From Bacillota bacterium (lineage in GTDB: Bacteria; Bacillota; UBA4882; UBA10575), in NCBI GenBank assembly GCA_012727895.1, contig JAAYGG010000035.1, positions 1-32,188 on the forward strand: DNA of 32,188 bases, given 5' to 3'. Below are positions 26,288 through 32,188 of this stretch, piece by piece. Numbering within the stretch: the first letter of the stretch is position 1; the number at the start of each line of letters is the position of its first letter. The notes beneath the pieces are model-generated. The model was not told the origin of the DNA. It saw nothing but the letters and a program-made list of their open reading frames with translations, and searched no databases. The translations under genes and the position numbers were made by a program.

Positions 26288-27298
26288 CTAGTGCTCGATA
26301 AAAACCGGCCCGATCCGGTCGATCCGGTTGGTCCAGATCCCGCCGGTATAATGGGCCGGCAATTGCTGCAGGTCCTCCACCCGGTCAAAGCCCTCCGACC
26401 ACTTGCCGTCCCCCAAAACCAGGATGACCCGGGTATCCACCGCCTTCATCCGCGCCAGGAAGCGATGGGGCCAGCCCCAAAGGAAACGGGCGTATTTTAA
26501 GGGCAGGTGCAGCTGGGTGCCACGGATCGCCCGGGGGATATACCCGGTCCAACCCAAAAGAGCGTAGGAGAGCAGGGCCCTTTTCAGCGTGGCTTTTGAC
26601 ATCACCCGGAGCTGCGGGAGTCTCTCCTTAAGAACGGCCACAGGCCTGTCTCCCCCGTAAACCGTTAAGTTGGCCAGGCGTTCTGCGGGGAATCTCTGGA
26701 GGAAACCGGCCAGGAGTTCCCCTTCTTGCGGGTCGTTGCTTTTGATATGGATCAGAAAAGACCCATCGGGGAAATGGTCAAGGACTTCCTCAAGGGAGGG
26801 CATAAGGCCAACCCCTTTACCGCGGAAGGGATAGGTCTTCCCCCCGTCGGCGGTATAGCCATAACCGATATCCAGCTTTTTCAGTTCCGCCAGCGTATGC
26901 TCCCTGGTCACGCCCTGCCCGTCGGTGCGGTAGTCAAGGATCCAGTCATGAAAGACGGCAAAATGCCCGTCTCTAGTCGGGTGCACATCCAGCTCAACAA
27001 TGTCGGCGCCGGCTGCAAAAGCCGCTTCCATTGACGGGATGGTATTCTCCAGGTAAGGGTGTTCCGGTTCATAAATAATCCGCGCGGTATTGGTCTCCCC
27101 GGTGATCCCTTCCATGGGAAAGGTCTGCCCCAGCCCCCGGTGGGCAAGGAGCAAGGGTCTCCCCTCCCCTTTCGGCACGAAAAGCGAGGTATTATTCAGG
27201 TAAACAAAGAGGAAAAAGGCCAGAAAAACCCGGGTTGTTTTGGATTTGGCAATTCTCCGGATCAAAGCGTTCCCACCCCAGTCTGTACCCAGCCTCAC
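26288..27298 (-). CDS. Membrane-anchored glycerophosphodiester phosphodiesterase
   Basis: Hydrolyses glycerophosphodiesters to glycerol 3-phosphate and an alcohol. The 336-residue product has an N-terminal hydrophobic anchor (about 22-36) that places the enzyme outside the membrane. The catalytic set is complete: H53-R54 in LLLAHRG, the ENT at 84-86, E102 and D104 in ELDVHPTRDG and H117 in AVFHD, with a closing TGGIWTNRIDRIGP. The GTG at 27298 lies 3 nt after the upstream cyclotransferase stop and has no clear ribosome binding site. An in-frame TTG at 27265, behind GGGGTGGGA, is an alternative. It is probably co-transcribed with the cyclotransferase-like gene. Confidence 0.9.
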   Translation of the reverse strand: MRLGTDWGGNALIRRIAKSKTTRVFLAFFLFVYLNNTSLFVPKGEGRPLLLAHRGLGQTFPMEGITGETNTARIIYEPEHPYLENTIPSMEAAFAAGADIVELDVHPTRDGHFAVFHDWILDYRTDGQGVTREHTLAELKKLDIGYGYTADGGKTYPFRGKGVGLMPSLEEVLDHFPDGSFLIHIKSNDPQEGELLAGFLQRFPAERLANLTVYGGDRPVAVLKERLPQLRVMSKATLKRALLSYALLGWTGYIPRAIRGTQLHLPLKYARFLWGWPHRFLARMKAVDTRVILVLGDGKWSEGFDRVEDLQQLPAHYTGGIWTNRIDRIGPVFIEH

Positions 27299-27301
27299 TT
27301 A

Positions 27302-28114
27302 TCACTTGTACTCATTCTCCACCGGGACCAACTGGATTTCGAAAAGAAGCGGCCAGAGTTTTCCGGTGACAAAGATCCGGTCTTCCTCCTGGTCATAGGC
27401 AATACCGTTAAGTACGTCCTCCATGCCTCCGGTTATCTCCGGATGGAGGAGGCCGCTCAGGTCGATCCACCCGGTTACTTTCCCGGTCTGCGGGTCAATG
27501 CGGACAATATAATCCGTTAGCCAGATATTGGCATAAATCTCGCCCTTTATATACTCAAGCTCGTTAAGGTTTTTTACCGGCCCTTTACTGCTGGTGACTT
27601 CGATCTGCCGCACCGGTTTATAGGTCTCCGGATCAAGAAATGTCAAGGTTGAAGAGCCGTCACTCATGATCAGGTGCTTTCCGTCATGGGTCAAACCCCA
27701 TCCTTCGGTCGGGTAAGAGAAAACCTCCAGGACCTCAAAGGACTCGCGGTCATAGACCAGCCCCAGGTTCTCTCTCCAGGTAAGCTGGATAATTTTCTCC
27801 TGGTAAATAGTGATCCCTTCGCCAAAAAGGTTCTCCGTTAATTCCCGCTTTTTTATCACTTCCCCGTTTTCCGGCCTTACCTTCCGGAGGGAAGAGCGCC
27901 CGTAGAGCCCTGTGCCTTCATAAAAAAACCCGTCGCTGTAAACAAGGCCCTGGGTAAAAGCCTGGGGATCATGGGGGAATTGATTAACTATGACATATGT
28001 GTAGTATTGCTCATAGTATTCCTCGCCGGCTTCCGGTTTTTCCGCCCTTCCAGTAACCTGGCTGGAAAAAAGCAGGACCAAAAGAAGACCAATGCCAATA
28101 ACCTTTCTTGCCAA
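27302..28114 (-). CDS. Exported glutaminyl-peptide cyclotransferase-like protein
   Basis: Beta-propeller protein of the plant/bacterial glutaminyl cyclase family, expected to turn N-terminal Gln into pyroglutamate. After a signal peptide the 270 residues show AFTQGLVYSDGFFYEGTGLYG, FGEGITIYQ, PTEGWGLTHDG, IMSDGSSTL, NELEYIKGEIYANIW and LNGIAYDQEEDRIFVTGK. These are the repeated blade motifs and conserved acidic residues of that family. TTG 28114 is chosen because GGAGGAGGAG lies 6 nt upstream and because translation from there begins with the hydrophobic export signal. Only 3 nt separate it from the phosphodiesterase gene. Confidence 0.87.
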   Translation of the reverse strand: MARKVIGIGLLLVLLFSSQVTGRAEKPEAGEEYYEQYYTYVIVNQFPHDPQAFTQGLVYSDGFFYEGTGLYGRSSLRKVRPENGEVIKKRELTENLFGEGITIYQEKIIQLTWRENLGLVYDRESFEVLEVFSYPTEGWGLTHDGKHLIMSDGSSTLTFLDPETYKPVRQIEVTSSKGPVKNLNELEYIKGEIYANIWLTDYIVRIDPQTGKVTGWIDLSGLLHPEITGGMEDVLNGIAYDQEEDRIFVTGKLWPLLFEIQLVPVENEYK

Positions 28115-28221
28115 TAAACACTCCTCCTCCCGGGAAAATATCGCCCGTCGCCAGGCTTTTATCTTCAACACCGGTTTTTCCCTTTTCACTGTAATGCCCG
28201 GTCTGGATTGGTGTTCAGCTC

Positions 28222-28263
28222 AAAATAGCACTTGCGCCTGGCCTTATGGGCCGGCGCAAGTGC
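28222..28263 (-). terminator. Strong intrinsic terminator after putP
   Basis: GCACTTGCGCC (28228-28238) pairs perfectly with GGCGCAAGTGC (28253-28263). An inner GGCC/GGCC extends the stem to about 15 bp with one bulge. On the minus strand TATTTTG follows. It lies 21 nt past the putP stop. Confidence 0.85.
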
Positions 28264-28284
28264 GAAAGACCGGGAATACCTGTC

Positions 28285-29862
28285 TTAGGTTAATTGCCCT
28301 TCTTTTACATATGCTATGCTCCGTTCAAATTCTTCCTGGATCTCTGCTGACGGTTCTTCCGTTAACAAAGTAACAATGACAATCGCGAGACAGGAGGCGA
28401 CAAAAGCCGGAAGCAGTTCATAGATGGCCCAAACGCCGCCCAACGGATTAAGCACGAGCTTCCAGAAGAAGACCATGCCGCCCCCGGTCACCATCCCCGC
28501 GATCGCCCCGGCCCTGTTCAGTCTCTTCCAGAAGAGGGAGAAGAGCATCAGCGGGCCGAAGGTCGCCCCAAAACCGGCCCAGGCAAAAGAGACGATCCGG
28601 AAAATGATGCTGTTTTCATCCAAAGCGATAATCATCGCAATTGCGGCAATGACCAGCAAGGCAATTCTTGTCATGTATAAAACCACCCGGTCGCTGGCGT
28701 CTTTCTTGAAAATACCATGGTAGAGGCTTTTCGAAAAAGCCGAGGCAGCAATGAGCAGGTAAGAGTCGGAGGAGCTGATCGTGGCCGCCAGGATCCCCGA
28801 CATCACCAGACCGGCAAGGAAGGGCGGGAAGAATTTGGTTGATAATAAGATAAAGATATTCTCCGCCGAACTGGGGGTAAGGAAAACCGTGGGGTAAAGG
28901 GCCCTACCCATGAGTCCGATGCCGACGGCGGCCGCCAGGGAAATGGCACACCAGATGGTGGCGACCCTCCGCGACAAGGTGAGTTCGTTGGGGTCCCGGA
29001 TCGCCATGAACTTCAACAATACCTGCGGCATGCCGAAATAGCCCAGCCCCCAGGCAAGGGTGGAAATCACGGCGAGAAAACCGTAACTACCGGCAGCCCC
29101 AAATAAAGGCTTGTTATCAGCTACAACCTGAACACCATCTTCCATTACCGGTTGGGCAAGGCCAAAAAACTCCAGGAACCCGGGGAAGTCTTTGATATTC
29201 TCAACAATGGCATCCACACCGCCGGCCAGTGAAGTTCCGGTCAGAAAAACAACAACCAGGGCAACGATCATCACTGTACCCTGCATAAAATCGGAGGCGC
29301 TTTCCGCCAGGAAACCACCGATAAAAGTATAGAATAACACAAAAACAGCGCCAAGAATCATCATCAGTTGATAATTGACTCCAAATAACGAAGAGAAAAG
29401 TTTGCCCATGGCAACAAGACAACTGGAAGCATAAACCGTGAAGAAGACTAGGATAAACAAGGCCACTATGGCCATGACGACCTTTTTCTCTTCCTTAAAC
29501 CTGTTGCTGAAGAAGTCCGGAATGGTAATGGCGTTGCCGGCCACCACCGAATAAGACCGAAGCCTTTTTGCCACAAACAACCAGTTCAGGTAGGTCCCGA
29601 TTAAAAGCCCGATGGCGGTCCAGATCGCTTCAGCCAACCCAAAAAAATAAGCCACCCCGGGCAAGCCCATTAAAAGCCAGCCGCTCATGTCGGAGGCCTC
29701 CGCTCCCAAGGCGGTAATCCAGGGACCGATTTTTCTCCCGCCAATTAAAAAGTTGGCAGTGCTTTCCCCCGCCCGGCGGGCATAAAAAAACCCGATCCCG
29801 ATAACGATTAACATGTAGATAACCATTGCCAGGACTACCTGGACATTATCTACTGCTTGCAA
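28285..29862 (-). CDS. putP: Sodium/proline symporter PutP
   Basis: Sodium:solute symporter (SSS) that imports proline with Na+, for nutrition or osmoprotection. The 525-residue product has the expected 12-13 membrane helices and the PutP-specific ASDMSGWLLMGLPGVAYFFGL, containing the Asp used in Na+ coupling. It also has GYFGMPQVLLKFMAIRDPNEL and the SDSYLLIAASAFSKSLYHGIF segment. TTG 29862 has AAGGGGG 8 nt upstream. The frame stays open to 29913, but that part has no export or helix character. It lies about 220 nt downstream of the Crp/Fnr gene in the same direction. Confidence 0.94.
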   Translation of the reverse strand: MQAVDNVQVVLAMVIYMLIVIGIGFFYARRAGESTANFLIGGRKIGPWITALGAEASDMSGWLLMGLPGVAYFFGLAEAIWTAIGLLIGTYLNWLFVAKRLRSYSVVAGNAITIPDFFSNRFKEEKKVVMAIVALFILVFFTVYASSCLVAMGKLFSSLFGVNYQLMMILGAVFVLFYTFIGGFLAESASDFMQGTVMIVALVVVFLTGTSLAGGVDAIVENIKDFPGFLEFFGLAQPVMEDGVQVVADNKPLFGAAGSYGFLAVISTLAWGLGYFGMPQVLLKFMAIRDPNELTLSRRVATIWCAISLAAAVGIGLMGRALYPTVFLTPSSAENIFILLSTKFFPPFLAGLVMSGILAATISSSDSYLLIAASAFSKSLYHGIFKKDASDRVVLYMTRIALLVIAAIAMIIALDENSIIFRIVSFAWAGFGATFGPLMLFSLFWKRLNRAGAIAGMVTGGGMVFFWKLVLNPLGGVWAIYELLPAFVASCLAIVIVTLLTEEPSAEIQEEFERSIAYVKEGQLT

Positions 29863-30042
29863 TATTTTTTCCCCCTTTTCGTAATAATGACACGCGGCGC
29901 CCCTGCGCGCCAAAACCCCTTGCTTCCAATGCCTTTATCACCATGACTCTTATCATTCGCCCTTTTCGGGGATTTTCCTTTTTAATTGTGGATTTTTAGA
30001 TTTTCCCCTTTATTTTGCCTTTTCCATCCTTTGTGCCAAAAG

Positions 30043-30065
30043 CGTACCGGTAAAAAACGTACCGG
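30043..30065. repeat. Direct repeat CGTACCGG in the crp-putP interval
   Basis: CGTACCGG occurs at 30043-30050 and 30058-30065, a 15-bp period, separated by TAAAAAA. It lies just past the crp stop, about 180 nt upstream of putP. It could be a regulatory site; no T-run hairpin is formed. Confidence 0.5.
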
Positions 30066-30082
30066 GATTGGTGGAAAACCAT

Positions 30083-30784
30083 TCACTCAATCATATTTTT
30101 TAATGCTTCCAGGTCCTTGATTTTGATTGTGGATTTATGAAAATCAATTACCCCTTCTTCTCTCATCCTACACATCTCCCTGGAAAGGGAAGGCCGCGCC
30201 ACATGCAAGAACTCCGCCATCTCATTTCGTTTCAGCGGCAAAGTGAAAGTGGCCGACCCCTGTTTTTCATGGTGTTCCAGGAGAAAGGCGCTGATCTTGC
30301 CCCGCAGGTTCTTGATGGTCAAATACTCCACTTTTTTATTGAGCGCCAGGGCCTTGTCCGAGACAATCCGGAGCATATTGGTGATTAGCCGCCGGTGGCT
30401 AGGGCATTGCCTTTGACAATTCCCGGTGATCTTCTCCGGTGGCAAGAAAAACGCCTTACAATCCACCTGGGCAAGAACGGAGGCCGGCCATTTCCGCGCC
30501 CCGGAAAAGGCCGCGGTCTCCCCGAAAATATCACCCGCGCCCAAAACCGCCATAATCACCCTTTCCCCGGCGGCATTCTCCTTAACAACCATTACTTCCC
30601 CTTCGAGCAGGACACCCAAGCCATGGAGATCGTCACCCTGGACCGCCAGATATTCATTCTTTTTATAGCTGCGAACCGCCGGGTTTAAGCATTCCAGCAT
30701 AATCTCCAGTTCTTCACTGTCAATCCCGGCAAATAACCGGCAGGCCGCCAATGCTCTTTCCCATTCTGTAAAAATTGTGATCAC
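30083..30784 (-). CDS. Crp/Fnr-family transcriptional regulator with Cys-x3-Cys
   Basis: DNA-binding regulator of the Crp/Fnr superfamily. The 233 residues contain a cyclic-nucleotide-binding fold (LHGLGVLLEGEVMVVKE, GDIFGETAAFSG), a long dimer helix (about 130-160) and a C-terminal winged helix with the recognition segment EFLHVARPSLSREMCRMREEG. The Arg that binds cAMP phosphate in Crp is not conserved (KWPAS at that place), so cAMP is an unlikely ligand. C123, C127 and H130 (NCQRQCPSH) precede the dimer helix and could bind a metal, heme or Fe-S group. GTG 30784 has AAGGG 6 nt upstream; ATG 30790 is the alternative. It is divergent from a metal ATPase and upstream of putP. Confidence 0.88.
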   Translation of the reverse strand: MITIFTEWERALAACRLFAGIDSEELEIMLECLNPAVRSYKKNEYLAVQGDDLHGLGVLLEGEVMVVKENAAGERVIMAVLGAGDIFGETAAFSGARKWPASVLAQVDCKAFFLPPEKITGNCQRQCPSHRRLITNMLRIVSDKALALNKKVEYLTIKNLRGKISAFLLEHHEKQGSATFTLPLKRNEMAEFLHVARPSLSREMCRMREEGVIDFHKSTIKIKDLEALKNMIE

Positions 30785-30795
30785 CCTCATCCCTT

Positions 30796-30811
30796 GGTAA
30801 CTTTGGTTACC
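30796..30811. promoter_or_regulatory. Palindrome at the start of crp, candidate autoregulatory operator
   Basis: GGTAAC-TTTG-GTTACC is a perfect 6+6 bp inverted repeat with a 4-bp centre. It lies between the crp -10 box and the start codon, where a bound regulator would block transcription. Confidence 0.6.
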
Positions 30812-30825
30812 GCTTTTTCAGCATT

Positions 30826-30854
30826 ATTCTATTACAATAAGAGTGAAAATACAA
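30826..30854 (-). promoter_or_regulatory. Candidate crp promoter, back-to-back with a plus-strand -10
   Basis: Minus-strand TTGTAT (30849-30854), 17 bp spacer, TAGAAT (30826-30831). A plus-strand -10-like TACAAT (30833-30838) lies directly beside it and might serve the metal ATPase, although no good -35 is seen for it. Confidence 0.5.
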
Positions 30855-30986
30855 TACGGAGCCTGCGGGAATAGATGTACCGGGTATGGCGAAGTTTCGG
30901 CCGGTAATCACTGCGAAGAGGACCCCGAAGGGCAATTGCGGGAATTGCAATATGCCGGCTGGAACAGACAGGGTGTGCGCCGATAA
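30843..30986 (+). other. Possible small Cys-containing ORF in the crp-ATPase interval
   Basis: GTG 30843 opens 47 codons (MKIQYGACGNRCTGYGE at the start) with a Cys-x3-Cys pattern. An overlapping frame from ATG 30886 to 30996 encodes 36 codons, also with Cys-x2-Cys. Neither has a good ribosome binding site, and they exclude each other, so at most one is real. Otherwise the 30812-31025 interval shows only promoter-like DNA. Confidence 0.2.
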
Positions 30987-31025
30987 AAATATGTAGGGCT
31001 AATTATAGAGAAAGGGGGTAAGAAG

Positions 31026-32188
31026 ATGCAAAGCTACATATTAGGCAAGAAAAAACCGATCACAGTGCTTAGCGGCATTTTGATTATAATCGCCTTTACC
31101 GGCAAATTTGGGTTTAAAAATGAAGCTTTAGCCCTCTGGTCCCTGGCGCTCGCCTCAATTATGGGGGTGGCGCCCATTGCCATCCAAGCCTACCAGGCGC
31201 TAAGGGTTAAGGTCGTCAGTATCGATCTTTTGGTTACCATCGCCGTTGCCGGCGCGTTTTTAATAAAAAACCTTGAAGAGTCGGCCATTGTCACCTTTCT
31301 CTTCCTTTTCGGCGCTTATCTGGAACAGCGGACACTGAACAAGACGCGTTCCGCCATTAAAGAGTTGACGGAAATGGCGCCGGAAAGCGCCCTGAAGCAA
31401 ATGGAGAACGGTGAGTTTGTCGAAGTAAAAATTGACGAGGTTAATGTGGGCGATATCCTCCTGGTGAAAACCGGGGCGAAGGTCCCTGTTGACGGTAGTG
31501 TTTTAGCGGGAGAAGGCTATGTTAATGAGGCCAGCATTACCGGCGAGTCGCTTCCTGTAGGCAAAGAAAAGGGGGCAACCGTCTACGCCGGAACGATTCT
31601 GGAAAACGGAACCCTGCAAATTGTTGCCGACCGGGTCGGGGAAGACACCACCTTTGGCCGGATTATTGAACTGGTTGAAGAAGCGCAAGATTCAAAGTCT
31701 AAAGCCGAACGGTTTATCGACAGGTTCGCAAAACACTACACCCCCGCAGTTTTGGTCCTTGCTTTTATCGTCTGGCTCCTTTCCCACGACATTGAACTGG
31801 CCATTACCATCCTGGTCTTGGGGTGCCCGGGGGCATTGGTGATCGGCGTACCCGTTTCCAATGTGGCCGGTATCGGCAACGGCGCGCGCCACGGTGTTCT
31901 GCTCAAGGGCAGCGAAGTCATTGACGATTTCAGCAAGGTTGATACCATCGTTTTTGACAAAACCGGCACCTTGACAATGGGCAAACCTGAGGTAACAGAG
32001 GAAGAATTCTACGGCGAAGATGTGAAAGAGGTATTGGCCTACCTTGCCAGTGTGGAAAGGGAATCGGACCACCCCCTGGCCACCGCTGTTGTCGAATATA
32101 TCGGGGAGACAAAACTCTACCCGGTGGAAAAAACCAATGTGATAAAAGGAGCCGGGGTTGTCGCCCGGGTCAACGGGCGCCGGGTCGC
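31026..32188 (+). CDS. P1B-type heavy-metal-transporting ATPase, cut by the window end
   Basis: Membrane pump that moves a metal ion using ATP through a phospho-Asp intermediate. The first 387 codons are present. They show no N-terminal HMA metal-binding domain, then four hydrophobic segments to about residue 100 and the actuator TGES (172-175). The membrane metal motif is CPG (267-269, VLGCPGALVIGVPVS), followed by phosphorylation site D311 in DKTGTLT and the P1B-specific HP pair at 349-350. Most bacterial P1B pumps carry CPC, CPH, SPC or TPC, so the transported ion is not predictable here. ATG 31026 has AAAGGGGG upstream. It is divergent from the Crp/Fnr gene, which may control it. The ATP-binding end and last helices lie outside the window. 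Confidence 0.92.
   Translation, partial: MQSYILGKKKPITVLSGILIIIAFTGKFGFKNEALALWSLALASIMGVAPIAIQAYQALRVKVVSIDLLVTIAVAGAFLIKNLEESAIVTFLFLFGAYLEQRTLNKTRSAIKELTEMAPESALKQMENGEFVEVKIDEVNVGDILLVKTGAKVPVDGSVLAGEGYVNEASITGESLPVGKEKGATVYAGTILENGTLQIVADRVGEDTTFGRIIELVEEAQDSKSKAERFIDRFAKHYTPAVLVLAFIVWLLSHDIELAITILVLGCPGALVIGVPVSNVAGIGNGARHGVLLKGSEVIDDFSKVDTIVFDKTGTLTMGKPEVTEEEFYGEDVKEVLAYLASVERESDHPLATAVVEYIGETKLYPVEKTNVIKGAGVVARVNGRRV

Noticed and set aside
30015-30038. Sigma-54-like TGGCAC upstream of putP
   Set aside because: The required GC-containing -12 element is not at the right distance; the match is only to the -24 half.

Overview
The window is a 32.2 kb piece of a bacterial chromosome. It is probably a Bacillota (Firmicutes) genome of moderate to slightly high GC from the Limnochordia/Clostridia-like deep branches. 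That placement is an inference from the rimP-nusA-ylxR-ylxQ-infB-rbfA-nrnA-truB-ribF gene order, the strong GGAGG ribosome binding sites, the frequent GTG/TTG starts and the clostridial type of Crp/Fnr regulator. The species cannot be named from the sequence. No phage, insertion sequence or CRISPR array was seen.

Left end (1-6707, plus strand): a five-gene chemosensory operon, mcp-cheA-cheW-cheR-cheB, with short gaps or overlaps. The receptor signalling hairpin aligns without gaps to the E. coli 36-heptad class. No CheY, CheC or CheD gene is present in the window. A HypB-like GTPase that has lost the family's nickel-binding Cys-His pair converges on cheB.

Middle (7507-22093, all minus strand): housekeeping genes in at least four transcription units. 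(i) rpmE-yqhQ(DUF1385)-prfA-prmC, with a promoter at 10841-10869 and an intrinsic terminator at 7507-7541. (ii) metK behind a perfect TTGACA-17-TATAAT promoter that overlaps an inverted repeat. (iii) tRNA-Ala(GGC) with its own promoter and terminator, followed by manA. (iv) rimP-nusA-ylxR-ylxQ-infB-rbfA-nrnA-truB-ribF, which couples ribosome maturation, transcription elongation, translation initiation, nanoRNA turnover, tRNA pseudouridylation and flavin synthesis. Its promoter is at 22065-22093 and a strong hairpin lies in its leader.

Right end (22125-32188): an accessory region with mixed functions. It holds a broken lipoprotein-like gene (one frameshift and one in-frame stop), a secreted GH9 cellulase, a MscS channel, a membrane-anchored glycerophosphodiester phosphodiesterase paired with a glutaminyl cyclase-like exported protein, a PutP sodium/proline symporter with a strong terminator, and a Crp/Fnr regulator carrying a Cys-x3-Cys-x2-His motif. 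Divergent from the regulator is a P1B-type metal ATPase with a CPG membrane motif, cut off by the window end.

No clearly new multi-gene system stands out. The strongest leads are the Cys/His-less HypB paralogue, the CheY-less 36H-type chemosensory operon, the Crp/Fnr-metal ATPase pair with a palindrome at the regulator promoter, and the unusually acidic NusA tail. Many start codons were moved inward from the longest possible reading frame because a ribosome binding site or the family's usual N terminus fits an internal start better.
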